This document shows positions 17,683 through 26,292 of a stretch of 37,273 nt of DNA, one piece after another. Below the pieces are notes generated by a model. The model made no database searches, had not been told where the DNA came from, and was given only the letters and a program-made list of their open reading frames with translations. This DNA comes from a virus, in the IMG/VR virus record IMGVR_UViG_3300025645_000190, positions 1 to 37,273 of that record. One strand, given 5' to 3'. Each line of letters starts with the position of its first letter. Position 1 is the stretch's first letter. A program made the translations under genes and the position numbers.

Positions 17683-18939
17683 TTATGCTACTGTGATATT
17701 TTTAAGTACACAAAGAGAAGCTGGTCTAGCTGTAAATAAAGCTTGATCAGTATAACATCTCATTTCTATACCATGCTTGTTTTCAAGTAACTCTAGGTAT
17801 TCTTCACCGTCTGGTCTCTTGAAAGTAACTTCTTCAGATCCAATTCTCTTAAGATCTTTTTCACAAATTAAGTAAGAGAATCCTTCTTTTACAAAAGTTG
17901 ATGCGATTACTTTAATATTTCCGTTTTGTCCGTGGAATGTAATTTCTCTTGTACCAGCTTCTTGCTTAGCAGGAGAATAAGAGCTGTCATAGCTTCTTTT
18001 AGCGTCAATTTCAGTTAATAGTGAGTTCCATTGTTTAGGGTTAACATAACAAGAAACTTCTTCTTCCATTAGACCTTTTTCAACCATTGCAGCGATACCT
18101 TCTTCGATTTTAGCGAAAGATAAAACTACTGGAGTTGCGTCAGTACCAACTTCAACGATAGAACCTTGAAAAAGAGGCTCAGTTGCGTTACTAATACCAA
18201 AAAGGTTGCTAGTTTCAGTACTAATTCCGTGTACTCCTAAGAATTCATTCTTACCTGTATCTGTAGCTGCTCCTCTAAAGTAGATAACATCGTTTTCAGC
18301 GATTTCTGCAGCACCAAGTACTCCTGCCGCTTTTTTCAATGAAACACTTCTATCTTTTAGAGAGTATCCTTCTACTTCGTATGTAGCAACGATTGTCCCT
18401 GCTCTAAATACGTCTACTTCTGATCCAGTTGTACCGTTCCAGATTCCTGCTGCCCATTCTGATGCTTGGATTTTAACTGCTTCTGAAGCAGCTCCACCAA
18501 CAATGTCAGTAGAAACAATACCAATTCCAGATTGTCCGTAAAACATTTGAACTTCAAGTCTGTGGTAAACTGATTTAAGCATGTTTCCAACCATAAGGTC
18601 CATTGCTTTTTCGATTGCTTGTTTGTCAGAACCTGATCTAGATAAAGCACCGATAGAGATAGCAGATCTTAATACTAATTCTCTAGCTTTGATTGAAGCT
18701 TTTCTCATTTTAAATTCTTTAACATCATTAAGGTCAAAAAGAGATCCCTCTTCTCCACCGTATGTAAATCCTGATTCTAAAGATAGGATAACTGGTTCAT
18801 TGTAGCTATCTCCTACTTTCTTAGATGTGTCAAATTTTACTGCATTGTAAAGTTTAACATGATCAGGAACTAATTCCTTTACTGAATCTGCATATCTTTC
18901 TTTGAAAAGACCGTTCAGCGTTGATACTTCGTTTGCCAT
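17683..18939 (-). CDS. Major capsid protein
   Basis: 418 aa from the ATG at 18939, chosen because AAGGAG lies 7-8 bases upstream; an in-frame ATG at 18987 lacks a ribosome site. The sequence (STLNGLFKERYADSVKELVP, then QPVIL-like EPVILSLESGFTYGG, VLRSAISIGALSR, LKSVYHRLEVQMFYGQSGIG) fits a family of phage major capsid proteins of HK97-like fold by my recognition. It follows the scaffold gene, has its own late promoter, a roughly 200-base structured leader and a private terminator, as expected for the most abundant protein. Confidence 0.9.
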   Translation of the reverse strand: MANEVSTLNGLFKERYADSVKELVPDHVKLYNAVKFDTSKKVGDSYNEPVILSLESGFTYGGEEGSLFDLNDVKEFKMRKASIKARELVLRSAISIGALSRSGSDKQAIEKAMDLMVGNMLKSVYHRLEVQMFYGQSGIGIVSTDIVGGAASEAVKIQASEWAAGIWNGTTGSEVDVFRAGTIVATYEVEGYSLKDRSVSLKKAAGVLGAAEIAENDVIYFRGAATDTGKNEFLGVHGISTETSNLFGISNATEPLFQGSIVEVGTDATPVVLSFAKIEEGIAAMVEKGLMEEEVSCYVNPKQWNSLLTEIDAKRSYDSSYSPAKQEAGTREITFHGQNGNIKVIASTFVKEGFSYLICEKDLKRIGSEEVTFKRPDGEEYLELLENKHGIEMRCYTDQALFTARPASLCVLKNITVA

Positions 18940-19142
18940 TTTATAACTCCTTAAAATTACATAAATTGTGAGGATCTTATGATCCATGTGTTAAAATAAT
19001 ACGATTTTGTCACACTTTTCACTTGACAATCTTGGTCTTAATTGGTATTCTTTACTACAGAGCCTCAATCCTTTCGGGTATGAAGATGGTTCAAAAAGCC
19101 GACATAAGCCTACTATTGTAAGCTAGAGGGACTTCCTCATTA
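18940..19142 (-). promoter_or_regulatory. Long structured 5' leader of the capsid mRNA
   Basis: About 200 bases without a gene separate the late promoter from the capsid start. On the minus strand it can form GAGG-CCTC (19138-19126), AGCTTAC/GTAGGCT with an AATA loop (19124-19107, one G-U), TTGTCA/TGACAA (19029-19007) and GGATC/GATCC with a 4-base loop (18985-18972). Other capsid-region leaders in this phage are about 10-30 bases, so this length is deliberate-looking. It may protect the RNA or control translation. Confidence 0.55.
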
Positions 19143-19159
19143 ATATAGTTGTTAAATTT
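19143..19159 (-). promoter_or_regulatory. Late promoter element, copy 2 (capsid)
   Basis: Identical 17-bp element on the minus strand, upstream of the capsid leader, inside the gap after the scaffold gene. Confidence 0.7.
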
Positions 19160-19217
19160 AATAAACAACTTAATTATTTAATTTAAAAAAATACATTATT
19201 TCAAATAATACAAGTAC

Positions 19218-20192
19218 TTACATACCCATAAAATCTTTAATAGTTCTTCTTTTTAATTCTTTTTCTTCTTTCTTTTCAGGAACAGAGTTGTGCTTTATAT
19301 TACTAATGTTCTTTACTTGTTTACCTGCTTGTTCTATTCTCTCTTCTCTAAGTGAATTTAAAACATCATCTCCTAGTAAAGCCTTTAATGCAGATTTTGA
19401 TTTTAATGATCCTGCTATTGATCTAAACTTAGTTTGAAGTTCAGCTTTTACAGTAGGTATTACATCTTTTGCACTAACATCTTCCCATCCATTTTGCATA
19501 GCCCATAGCATATTATCTGCTACCATGGCAATTACTTCTGGATTTGCTGGAAGTTCTGTATCTCCTTCCAAAGCTGATAATATATCTGTCTCAAGTTCTT
19601 TTTCAACAGATGCCATTTCAGCTTCTCTAATTCTATCTTCATATTCTTTCTTTAATTGGTCTCTTTCTTCTTTCATTTTTTGATATTCAGAAGATCTTTT
19701 TTCTGATTCAATTTCTTCTGGAGACTTAGCATTTTGTGCTAAATGATTTTCAATAACTTTAGCGGCAAATTCAACAGGATCAATATCTAACTCTTGAAGT
19801 ACTGATGCTGTGTCATTTTTTAATCTATGAATATCATTTTTAAAAGCTTTTTCAAGTTCTGCACTACGTTGCATAGCCTGACGACCAGCTAATGCCATTT
19901 GGAATTCTTTTTGAAGACCTTCTTCATCATTAAGATCCACTTGTCTCTTATATTCTTTTCCATTAACCTTTAGAGTAAATTCTCTAACCATATTTAATAC
20001 TTCTTTTTCAGATGCACCTTCTTCTATGGCTTGTTCAATTTCTTCTTTAAGTTCTCCTTCAGTTTCTGCTTGAACGCCTTCTGAATCCGTAGACTCGCTT
20101 AGTTCTTGGGATTCTTCTGATTGATCTTCTTCAACAGATTCTACAGTAGTGTCTTCTTCAACAGTCTCAACTGCTTCAATTTCTTCGCTCAT
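19218..20192 (-). CDS. Capsid scaffolding protein
   Basis: 324 aa. Residues 1-60 are extremely acidic (E/D/S/T-rich). FTLKVNGKEYKRQVDLNDEE at about 73-92 and a long charged coiled coil at about 165-205 (rich in K, E, R) follow, with a basic C-terminus (KELKRRTIKDF). This acidic start, coiled-coil centre and basic tail are typical of scaffolds, whose basic end contacts the coat. It sits between portal and capsid, the classical position. No protease motif seen. Confidence 0.85.
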   Translation of the reverse strand: MSEEIEAVETVEEDTTVESVEEDQSEESQELSESTDSEGVQAETEGELKEEIEQAIEEGASEKEVLNMVREFTLKVNGKEYKRQVDLNDEEGLQKEFQMALAGRQAMQRSAELEKAFKNDIHRLKNDTASVLQELDIDPVEFAAKVIENHLAQNAKSPEEIESEKRSSEYQKMKEERDQLKKEYEDRIREAEMASVEKELETDILSALEGDTELPANPEVIAMVADNMLWAMQNGWEDVSAKDVIPTVKAELQTKFRSIAGSLKSKSALKALLGDDVLNSLREERIEQAGKQVKNISNIKHNSVPEKKEEKELKRRTIKDFMGM

Positions 20193-20249
20193 TTAATTCT
20201 CCTTTACTAATTTTTATATAGTAAAATACTCCGTCATTATGATAGGAGT

Positions 20250-20570
20250 TTATTTGTTTTCTTCTTTATGTTGATTATGTCCTTTATCACAAATACCAAA
20301 AGTTCTATCTCTTGATTCTCTAGATAAATCTATACCAAAAGATTCTAATTTTGATCTAGCTGTTCTTTTTAATACGTTTAAGTTTGTATATTTTTTGCTT
20401 TTAAAAGTAAATTCTTTATTTCTTTCGTTTCTTATTCCAAATTGCATATTTTCTAAGTCTAGAACTATTTTATATCTAGCTCCTGTTATTTTTGAAACAT
20501 ATGAATTTATAGATAATGAACAATTATCTTTAGTAGGATGTTTTTTATATCTGATTCTGTTCCCAGACAT
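20250..20570 (-). CDS. Hypothetical basic protein between portal and scaffold
   Basis: 106 aa, rich in K and R (RIRYKKHPTKDNC, KYTNLNVLKRTARSKLESFG, ESRDRTFGICDKGHNQHK). AGGAGG precedes it and its ATG overlaps the portal stop by one base (TAATG). Cys and His near the end (C15, C95, H98, H101) could bind metal, but this is not a clear motif. Perhaps a head-assembly accessory protein. Confidence 0.75.
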   Translation of the reverse strand: MSGNRIRYKKHPTKDNCSLSINSYVSKITGARYKIVLDLENMQFGIRNERNKEFTFKSKKYTNLNVLKRTARSKLESFGIDLSRESRDRTFGICDKGHNQHKEENK

Positions 20571-22672
20571 TAATTACCTCCTGAATTCTTTGCCATTAAA
20601 TCTGCTGGACTAGTAGGTTGAGGTGGTAATGTACCATCATTTACTCCTGCTGGTGTTGGAAGGTTTGGTTGGTTTTGTTGAGGATTATTTACACCCATAT
20701 TTTGAGATGGACCTCCATTTGGCATATTTACTCCTGCTGGTTGTTGAGGAGATGGTGCATTGCCCATAGGTCCTCCAGCTTGTTGAGGAGGTGGTGCTAA
20801 AGGTTGTTCTCCAATGATTGATAATATGTTTGGATCAGTTGTCTGTAACAAGTTTATATGTTCTTGAATATGATCTAAAACTGTTTGAACTAGTTCTGGA
20901 TCCTTTCTTAACATGTAATCAGATAATACAGATCTATGTTCTTTGATGTGAAGAGAATGATGATCAGAGAATATAGCAACAACTTCTTCTCCTCTGACTA
21001 TTGCTTCATTTTCACCTTTAATAGTCATCATTTCATCCATCTTACCTTCAGTAAAATAATCTAGATTACCAGTATTCATAACCATTAAATATTTTTCAGG
21101 ACTATCTATAAGTCCCATTTGTAATAAGTTTTCTGCTACTTGAGCACGACCAGCAGTAGTTTGCATTAAAGCGTTTCCTACGTCAACCACTACTCTATTA
21201 ATTGATTTAATATCATCTGATTTAAATTCTCTCATTTCTGTAGAGTTGTTTAGTCCAGATATAGCTGCAATTCTAGGAACGTTAGCAAAATCTTTTAATA
21301 AATTAAGAAGACCTGTACCTACGCTTTCTAAAAGCATAATATAAGATTGTTGAAGACCTGACACAAATTGTAAAGCTTGAGATTGTACTAATGCTAGTGC
21401 ATTTCCTGATCTTAAAGATTGTTCTGGATTACCACGAGCAACTGAATTTACACCCGAAAGTGTTTCCATAGTTTTTTCTATGATAGATATAAGTTGATAT
21501 ACTTCTGGAGATGTTTTTACTAAATCTAAAGGTTCTGGCTTTCCCATACCTTGTTCATATTCTATAAAGTTCATTCCTTCTGATACTTGTTCTACTGATA
21601 CTCCATTACCTCTTGGGTTTAGAATATTAATAACACCAAATGCATTAACATTTGTAGCTGCTGTAGAATAAAGACTATTTAACATGTCCTGTAAAGGGAG
21701 TAGGTCAAACATGTCTGAATATCCGTATGGAGTTCCCATTATCTCACTAGGAGTGATCCTGTGTACAGGTAAGTCTCTATAAGGCATTACTGTATCTTCC
21801 ATTATAGCTTCTGAATCAACATATAAAACATATCTACCTTCTGGCATTGATTCTGTTCTTTTATGAAAAAACTCATATACTGGAATGTCTTCAGTTTGTT
21901 CTATAGGACTAGATAACACTCTTCTAGCTCTTTTTTCTTGCTTATCTTTGGTAGCTTGTCCTAAGATTTCTTCTTCTAGTTCTGGATATTTTGATGCTAA
22001 ATCGAATTTGTTAATGAAAGTCCTACAAAGAACCCAATCATTCTTCATATAATCTTCTTTAGTTACATCAAATACAACATCAAATGGTGAAAGTAGTGAA
22101 AATTCAACATCACCTTCTCTAATAGGAAAAGGTTTTAATACTCTACCTTTCTCATTTACAGGTTCTCCATCTTCATTGTAGTCTGATATCTCATTTTCAT
22201 CAATATCAACATAATCATAAACTTTACCTTTGTTACTGTTCCATTCTAATTTAATGTATCCTGATCCCAGAACGATGGCGTACTCAACGGCTTTTTTTAT
22301 GACTATTTCTAACTTCATTTCACGCATATAATAATCTAGAAGTCCATTTCCTAAATCAGCTTGTAGTAATGATTTTCTATCTGTATTGATAGCTCTACAC
22401 TGAAAGCTCGGTCTTGTGCTTGTTACCATTACGTGTATATGTCTAGCTAGGTTTCTGTAGTGATTTACTGCTAAATTAACAAGTTCTCCTTGTTCTCCAC
22501 CAGTTGAAAGAAAATGTCCTTTGTCGTAATATTGACCATAATAAGCTTTCCAAGATCTTTTTATCTTATCGATATACTCAGTATCCATAACACCTTTAAA
22601 CCAGTGTTGAGATTTTCCTATTAAAGTATCTACACATTTTTCTGCGTTATCTGCAGCAAAGTATTTTTCCAT
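20570..22672 (-). CDS. Portal protein
   Basis: 700 aa, the length of large P22-type portals. Recognisable features are the N-terminal helical part (IKRSWKAYYGQYYD), NLAVNHYRNLARHIHVMVTS and TRPSFQCRA at about 66-93, and the ALVQSQALQFVSGLQQSY stem-like helix at about 424-443. The last 75 residues are a P/Q/N/G-rich, probably disordered tail. It forms the ring through which DNA enters and leaves the head. It is the first gene after a late promoter and stands between terminase and scaffold. Confidence 0.9.
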   Translation of the reverse strand: MEKYFAADNAEKCVDTLIGKSQHWFKGVMDTEYIDKIKRSWKAYYGQYYDKGHFLSTGGEQGELVNLAVNHYRNLARHIHVMVTSTRPSFQCRAINTDRKSLLQADLGNGLLDYYMREMKLEIVIKKAVEYAIVLGSGYIKLEWNSNKGKVYDYVDIDENEISDYNEDGEPVNEKGRVLKPFPIREGDVEFSLLSPFDVVFDVTKEDYMKNDWVLCRTFINKFDLASKYPELEEEILGQATKDKQEKRARRVLSSPIEQTEDIPVYEFFHKRTESMPEGRYVLYVDSEAIMEDTVMPYRDLPVHRITPSEIMGTPYGYSDMFDLLPLQDMLNSLYSTAATNVNAFGVINILNPRGNGVSVEQVSEGMNFIEYEQGMGKPEPLDLVKTSPEVYQLISIIEKTMETLSGVNSVARGNPEQSLRSGNALALVQSQALQFVSGLQQSYIMLLESVGTGLLNLLKDFANVPRIAAISGLNNSTEMREFKSDDIKSINRVVVDVGNALMQTTAGRAQVAENLLQMGLIDSPEKYLMVMNTGNLDYFTEGKMDEMMTIKGENEAIVRGEEVVAIFSDHHSLHIKEHRSVLSDYMLRKDPELVQTVLDHIQEHINLLQTTDPNILSIIGEQPLAPPPQQAGGPMGNAPSPQQPAGVNMPNGGPSQNMGVNNPQQNQPNLPTPAGVNDGTLPPQPTSPADLMAKNSGGN

Positions 22673-22708
22673 TATAATATTCCTTTTACTTTATTAACAT
22701 TTTATATA

Positions 22709-22725
22709 ATATAGTTGTTAAATTT
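22709..22725 (-). promoter_or_regulatory. Late promoter element, copy 3 (portal)
   Basis: Identical 17-bp element on the minus strand, 36 bases from the portal ATG. It sits in the 63-base gap after the terminase gene. Confidence 0.7.
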
Positions 22726-22735
22726 TATACACTTA

Positions 22736-24214
22736 TTATTTTTTTTTCTTAAGTTGTAACACTTTACTAATAAAATCAGCAGCTTGTGTTGTTTTTTTAT
22801 TTGAGAACTTAGGACTCATAAAGGTATTTTTGTTGATATTAAGACCAAATCCAAAAGGAAAAGGATTCTTAGACCTTTGTATATTTCTTATTAAATAATA
22901 CAATGCAGGTATACCATCAACATGTCCTCCTTTTATTAACTTATCAGGAGTATCTGGTAATCTTTTAAAATCAGTTCTTTTGTCATTCCACTGACCATAT
23001 TCTAAATGATATATCAAATGGGAACATCTTTCGTGAATCTTTACTTTTCCAGTTCCTACCCACATTCTCATTTCATTAATCTGACCTTCTTTATTATCTT
23101 TTTTTGTAGATATAAAGCTTATACCATGTAAGTGATTCAAATCTTGCTGCATACCTAGATTTATATCCATAACTCTTAGATAAGCTTTGTGCTGTTCTTT
23201 TGTTCTTGGATCATAAAATCTTATTTTTTCTTTAACTGTAATTTCATCAGCTAACTTTTTAGTTGTCATTGTAGGACCGTTCATTACTAACTCATCCATT
23301 ATTACTAAACAACTTTCTTTAAAATCATAGTAAGTAAATATAGCTAAAGTTAAATCTTTATGTCCAATATCCATTCCAACATAAAAATCTCTATGTTCTG
23401 GAAGTTCTGGAGCAGTTTCATCATTAAATACTACAACGTCTTTATTTGATGAGAATTCTGGACATATTGTTGTTTCTTCATCTACAAATACTTCACACAT
23501 ATATTCTCTTCTAAAGTCAGGATCATCTTTTCCTCTAGGATATTCCTGAATGATCTCTTTAATTATTTCTGGTGTAAAGTTAGGGTTTTGATAAATATCA
23601 TATATTTTACATCTACCAGATGCTCTGTATGGATTCATAAACTTTTGTACAAATTCATGTTGAGGATCTCTTGATGGGGTAGATGCTAATATCATCCTAC
23701 CTCTTGTTGTTCGTATTGTAGGAGATAAGATAGATGTGATAGTATACGATAAATCGTTAACAAATCCTGCTTCATCGATCAGAACAAGCTCAGCCCTAGT
23801 ACCTCTTAAAGATTCTGCTGAAAGATCAGACCCCCCTAAGTGTATCTCTGATCCATTATAAAATTTAAATATTTTATCTTGAGTACTATAGTCAGGAACT
23901 AGTCTCTGTGGACATGTCTCTGTTATTTCACGCATAAGAGGTTGTATAATAGTCTTTGCATCTTTTTGTTTAGGAAGTAAGAATTTCACTATAGAGTTTG
24001 GGGCTTTAAGACATTGTTCGAGTGCTAATGTAACAAGCATGAAAGTCTTACCGAGTCGTCTACTACAAACTACTACACTTGTCCTAGTACTGTCATTCAT
24101 GATATTCTTTTTCATGTCTTTTTGTACATCAGTTAAAAGCCAAGTCAATTCTCCCATTTCCCATAGCTTTTCGATAGCTTCTTCTTTAGATAATTTAGTC
24201 TTCTTTCTAACCAC
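22736..24214 (-). CDS. terL: Terminase large subunit
   Basis: 492 aa. The ATPase part has a Walker A-like CSRRLGKT at 50-57, Walker B LVLIDEA at 143-149 and the coupling motif ASTP at 177-180. The nuclease part shows the RNase H-like acidic residues in GMDIG (D282), RVMD (D350) and GGHVDG (D433). It packages DNA into the head and cuts it. Translation starts at a GTG that overlaps the stop of the preceding gene (TAGTG) with AAGGAG upstream. All key residues are present. Confidence 0.95.
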   Translation of the reverse strand: MVRKKTKLSKEEAIEKLWEMGELTWLLTDVQKDMKKNIMNDSTRTSVVVCSRRLGKTFMLVTLALEQCLKAPNSIVKFLLPKQKDAKTIIQPLMREITETCPQRLVPDYSTQDKIFKFYNGSEIHLGGSDLSAESLRGTRAELVLIDEAGFVNDLSYTITSILSPTIRTTRGRMILASTPSRDPQHEFVQKFMNPYRASGRCKIYDIYQNPNFTPEIIKEIIQEYPRGKDDPDFRREYMCEVFVDEETTICPEFSSNKDVVVFNDETAPELPEHRDFYVGMDIGHKDLTLAIFTYYDFKESCLVIMDELVMNGPTMTTKKLADEITVKEKIRFYDPRTKEQHKAYLRVMDINLGMQQDLNHLHGISFISTKKDNKEGQINEMRMWVGTGKVKIHERCSHLIYHLEYGQWNDKRTDFKRLPDTPDKLIKGGHVDGIPALYYLIRNIQRSKNPFPFGFGLNINKNTFMSPKFSNKKTTQAADFISKVLQLKKKK

Positions 24215-24567
24215 TACTTATCTCCTTGAACTATTTTTAACAATTCAGCCTTAGTAGTCTTCTTTTTTGTTGGTTTAGAAATATCTGCATGACCTCTTAT
24301 CATACGAAGGTTTTTATGTAGTATGTCATAATTAACTATATCATTTTTATCAGATACTTTTGATCTGACAGCTTCTAGTATCTGCTCTATCCCAAGTATA
24401 CATATCTCTTCTTCTGGCGATATTCTTCTTTTTTCACCAATCTCTTCACCAAGACCATTTTCATGAATAATATCCCTAAGATCTTTATTATCTTCTTTAA
24501 GTTTATCAACTTGTTTTTTTAGGGCCTTTAGTTCTAGTTCAGCTTCTAGCTTTAATAAATCATCCAT
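24214..24567 (-). CDS. Probable terminase small subunit
   Basis: 117 aa directly in front of and coupled to the large terminase. The N-terminal coiled coil (residues 5-38) is followed by an ISPEEEICILGIEQILEA helix and LHKNLRMIRGH, a pattern I associate with small terminases of several phages. It would recognise the packaging site and load the large subunit. Identification rests mainly on position, size and helical layout. Confidence 0.6.
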   Translation of the reverse strand: MDDLLKLEAELELKALKKQVDKLKEDNKDLRDIIHENGLGEEIGEKRRISPEEEICILGIEQILEAVRSKVSDKNDIVNYDILHKNLRMIRGHADISKPTKKKTTKAELLKIVQGDK

Positions 24568-24890
24568 TAGAAATAGAACTTGTTTTCTTCACGTTTTTTA
24601 TTAATATCATTAATAGTCAATTTACCATAACCTTCGTTAATTTTGACTAGTTCTTTTTGAATTCTAATAATTTCGTCATTGAATACTTTTGAGTAATTAG
24701 GTTGTTCTTTGTGCATTAGATAGTATCTATATCCACATAAACCAGAAACTGACAATACTATAATAGATTGTGCAATATTAGGCGAATTGTAATAGAAAAA
24801 TGGGACCAGTGCTAATAATAGCACGAATGGAATTGCTTCAGTTAGTTTATTCAAGAATGTCTCCTTTATAAAGAGAATTAAACAATCCAT
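24567..24890 (-). CDS. Two-helix membrane protein
   Basis: 107 aa. Two hydrophobic helices at about 19-35 (FVLLLALVPFF) and 39-57 (AQSIIVLSVSGLC), followed by a charged, soluble C-terminal tail of about 45 residues (KVFNDEIIRIQKELVKINEG). No ribosome site is obvious. It overlaps the small terminase start by one base (TAATG). Holin- or spanin-like function is possible, since this position next to terminase is used for lysis genes in some phages. Confidence 0.65.
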   Translation of the reverse strand: MDCLILFIKETFLNKLTEAIPFVLLLALVPFFYYNSPNIAQSIIVLSVSGLCGYRYYLMHKEQPNYSKVFNDEIIRIQKELVKINEGYGKLTINDINKKREENKFYF

Positions 24891-24903
24891 TATGGGTATG
24901 TTA

Positions 24904-25047
24904 TTATCTCTTGTTGTTTGGTTTTGCTTTTCTTTTTAGTGCTTCTCTAATTCTAGAGAACCTCTCCTTTTTTTGAGTTTTTGTTTGTGATCCATCTTGG
25001 ATCTTTTTTAGTATTGGGTTTATAGCGTTTACGTCTAATGCCGACAT
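24904..25047 (-). CDS. 47-aa basic microprotein
   Basis: Starts at an ATG that overlaps the stop of the 280-aa gene by one base (TAATG), so translation is coupled. It reads MSALDVNAINPILKKIQDGS and then a highly basic tail (KKERFSRIREALKRKAKP). No family recognised. The basic C-terminus might contact nucleic acid. It fills an otherwise unexplained gap. Confidence 0.6.
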   Translation of the reverse strand: MSALDVNAINPILKKIQDGSQTKTQKKERFSRIREALKRKAKPNNKR

Positions 25048-25889
25048 TATCTTAACTTCATTCCGCTAAGTATTTTTCTTTTTAATAAATTTCTTTCTGC
25101 TTCTTTTTCTCTATCTTCTAAAGATGTATCAGCTTCTGCCATATCCATAATAGCTTCTTTATCATCCAACATTGCTAACATATCAGCATCTCCTGCTTGA
25201 TTAGCTAAAGTTTCTTTTACTCTGTCATCTCTATTATTTCTCAGTCCTTCGTAGTATTTCTTGTCTGCTGCTAACTTATCCATCTTAGCTGGAGAATTTG
25301 CATAATCTTTTCTAGCTTGCATTTCACCCATCATGACATTTTCATCTTCAGAAGATTGTCCAGTTGGAGATGCTTCTGCTAACTGTGAAAATAATGCTAA
25401 GGGTCCACCTAATGCTAACCCTGCTGCTTTACCAGCTCCCATTTTTCCTACTTTAGATCCTAGTTTACCAAGTAGACTCTTTAAACCTTGTTTCTTGTTT
25501 ATAGGAGTTTTTTTAGATAATGCTTGATTATCCATAGCATTTTTCATACTACCTAAATCAAATTCTTTTACCTTATTACCAACATCACTAATTAACTCTG
25601 GAGATCTTTTTAAATCACTACCTCTACTGATAGCTTTATCCATGAGTTCTTTACCTCTCATGCTTTTATCCATTGCTACTTTCTTTTGAAAATCATCACC
25701 TGATATAGATTTACCAAGAGTCTTCTCAAGGTCTTTAATTCTATCAGCTTCAACATTCTTTGAAATATCATCAACATCTATATTATTCATAGAATCCATG
25801 ATAGCTGTTGCATCTGGATCTAATTGTCTAAGCTTAGGTTCTGTTGAACCCATTCTTTTTAATAGTTTACTAAAATCATTATCATCCAT
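25047..25889 (-). CDS. Hypothetical protein, first gene of the head operon
   Basis: 280 aa, GGAGGG ribosome site. Mostly helical and charged, with one glycine/alanine-rich hydrophobic stretch at about 148-172 (GKMGAGKAAGLALGGPLALF). Highly charged ends and a possible membrane-active segment recall internal virion or DNA-ejection proteins of short-tailed phages, but there is no sequence proof. It lies directly behind a late promoter. Confidence 0.75.
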   Translation of the reverse strand: MDDNDFSKLLKRMGSTEPKLRQLDPDATAIMDSMNNIDVDDISKNVEADRIKDLEKTLGKSISGDDFQKKVAMDKSMRGKELMDKAISRGSDLKRSPELISDVGNKVKEFDLGSMKNAMDNQALSKKTPINKKQGLKSLLGKLGSKVGKMGAGKAAGLALGGPLALFSQLAEASPTGQSSEDENVMMGEMQARKDYANSPAKMDKLAADKKYYEGLRNNRDDRVKETLANQAGDADMLAMLDDKEAIMDMAEADTSLEDREKEAERNLLKRKILSGMKLR

Positions 25890-25919
25890 TATCCCTCCAG
25901 ATATATAAAGATGTACAAT

Positions 25920-25936
25920 ATATAGTTGTTAAATTT
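25920..25936 (-). promoter_or_regulatory. Late promoter element, copy 4
   Basis: Identical 17-bp element on the minus strand, 30 bases from the ATG of the 280-aa gene; it would start the terminase-side late operon. Confidence 0.7.
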
Positions 25937-26059
25937 ATGCGTTTTGTTTACAGAATAATCTTGTATTTGAATAATTTTAAGTAGTTGCGTTTTTGAATAG
26001 CTTTCCACTACCCTTATATACATAAAGATAATTGAAAAACCATTAATCTTATCTTAAGT

Positions 26060-26210
26060 TACCGATTAAAGGCGATAGGTTATTAACCCCAATATATCCT
26101 TGTAGTGTAGGCCTTCCGCTGGACTCTTCTGAGTGTCGAGTATCCAGTAAGCGACTTTCCTCACGCTTCCCTTCGGTCTTAACCTATTTCACGGTCCTAG
26201 ACTACAATTA
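26060..26210 (-). ncRNA. Structured noncoding RNA with own sigma70 promoter
   Basis: The region has no gene on either strand but is clearly structured. The start predicted from the promoter is near 26210. CCTAGACTACAA (26196-26207) and TTGTAGTGTAGG (26100-26111) form a 12-bp stem with one mismatch that closes the RNA. Inside lies CTGGA/TCCAG (26119-26147) with a nested ACTC/GAGT hairpin. TAACCTAT (26180-26187), inside the stem, is complementary to ATAGGTTA (26075-26082), outside it, giving a pseudoknot. The 3' end is not marked by a clean terminator. Alternatives: a long leader of the late operon. Confidence 0.6.
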
Positions 26211-26216
26211 GTATTA

Positions 26217-26244
26217 ATTATACAGAAATATAATAATATGTCAA
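26217..26244 (-). promoter_or_regulatory. Consensus sigma70 promoter of the structured RNA
   Basis: On the minus strand a perfect TTGACA (26244-26239) and a perfect TATAAT (26222-26217) are 16 bases apart. It is the only perfect sigma70 promoter seen on the minus strand and points into the structured region. Confidence 0.75.
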
Positions 26245-26258
26245 ATTAAATTAATTGT

Positions 26259-26287
26259 TTGACAAGAAGAAATAATACTGTTAATAT
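26259..26287 (+). promoter_or_regulatory. Rightward early promoter
   Basis: TTGACA, 17 bases, TAATAT, upstream of the first rightward gene. It is back-to-back with the RNA promoter at 26217-26244. The expected start falls at or next to the ATG at 26293, so the transcript may be leaderless. Confidence 0.65.
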
Positions 26288-26292
26288 TTATT

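Noticed and set aside
18414-18650. 78-codon frame inside the capsid gene
   Set aside because: Same strand, different frame, no ribosome site, and composition typical of an out-of-frame reading of the capsid.
18940-18987. 16-codon extension of the capsid gene from an upstream ATG
   Set aside because: No ribosome site precedes it and a hairpin covers it, whereas AAGGAG lies before the ATG at 18939.
26147-26165. GAGGAAAGTC in the minus-strand RNA, as in RNase P RNA
   Set aside because: The RNA is only about 150 bases, the matching 3' conserved strand is not visible, and the pseudoknot lies at a different place. Kept as a structured RNA of unknown class.
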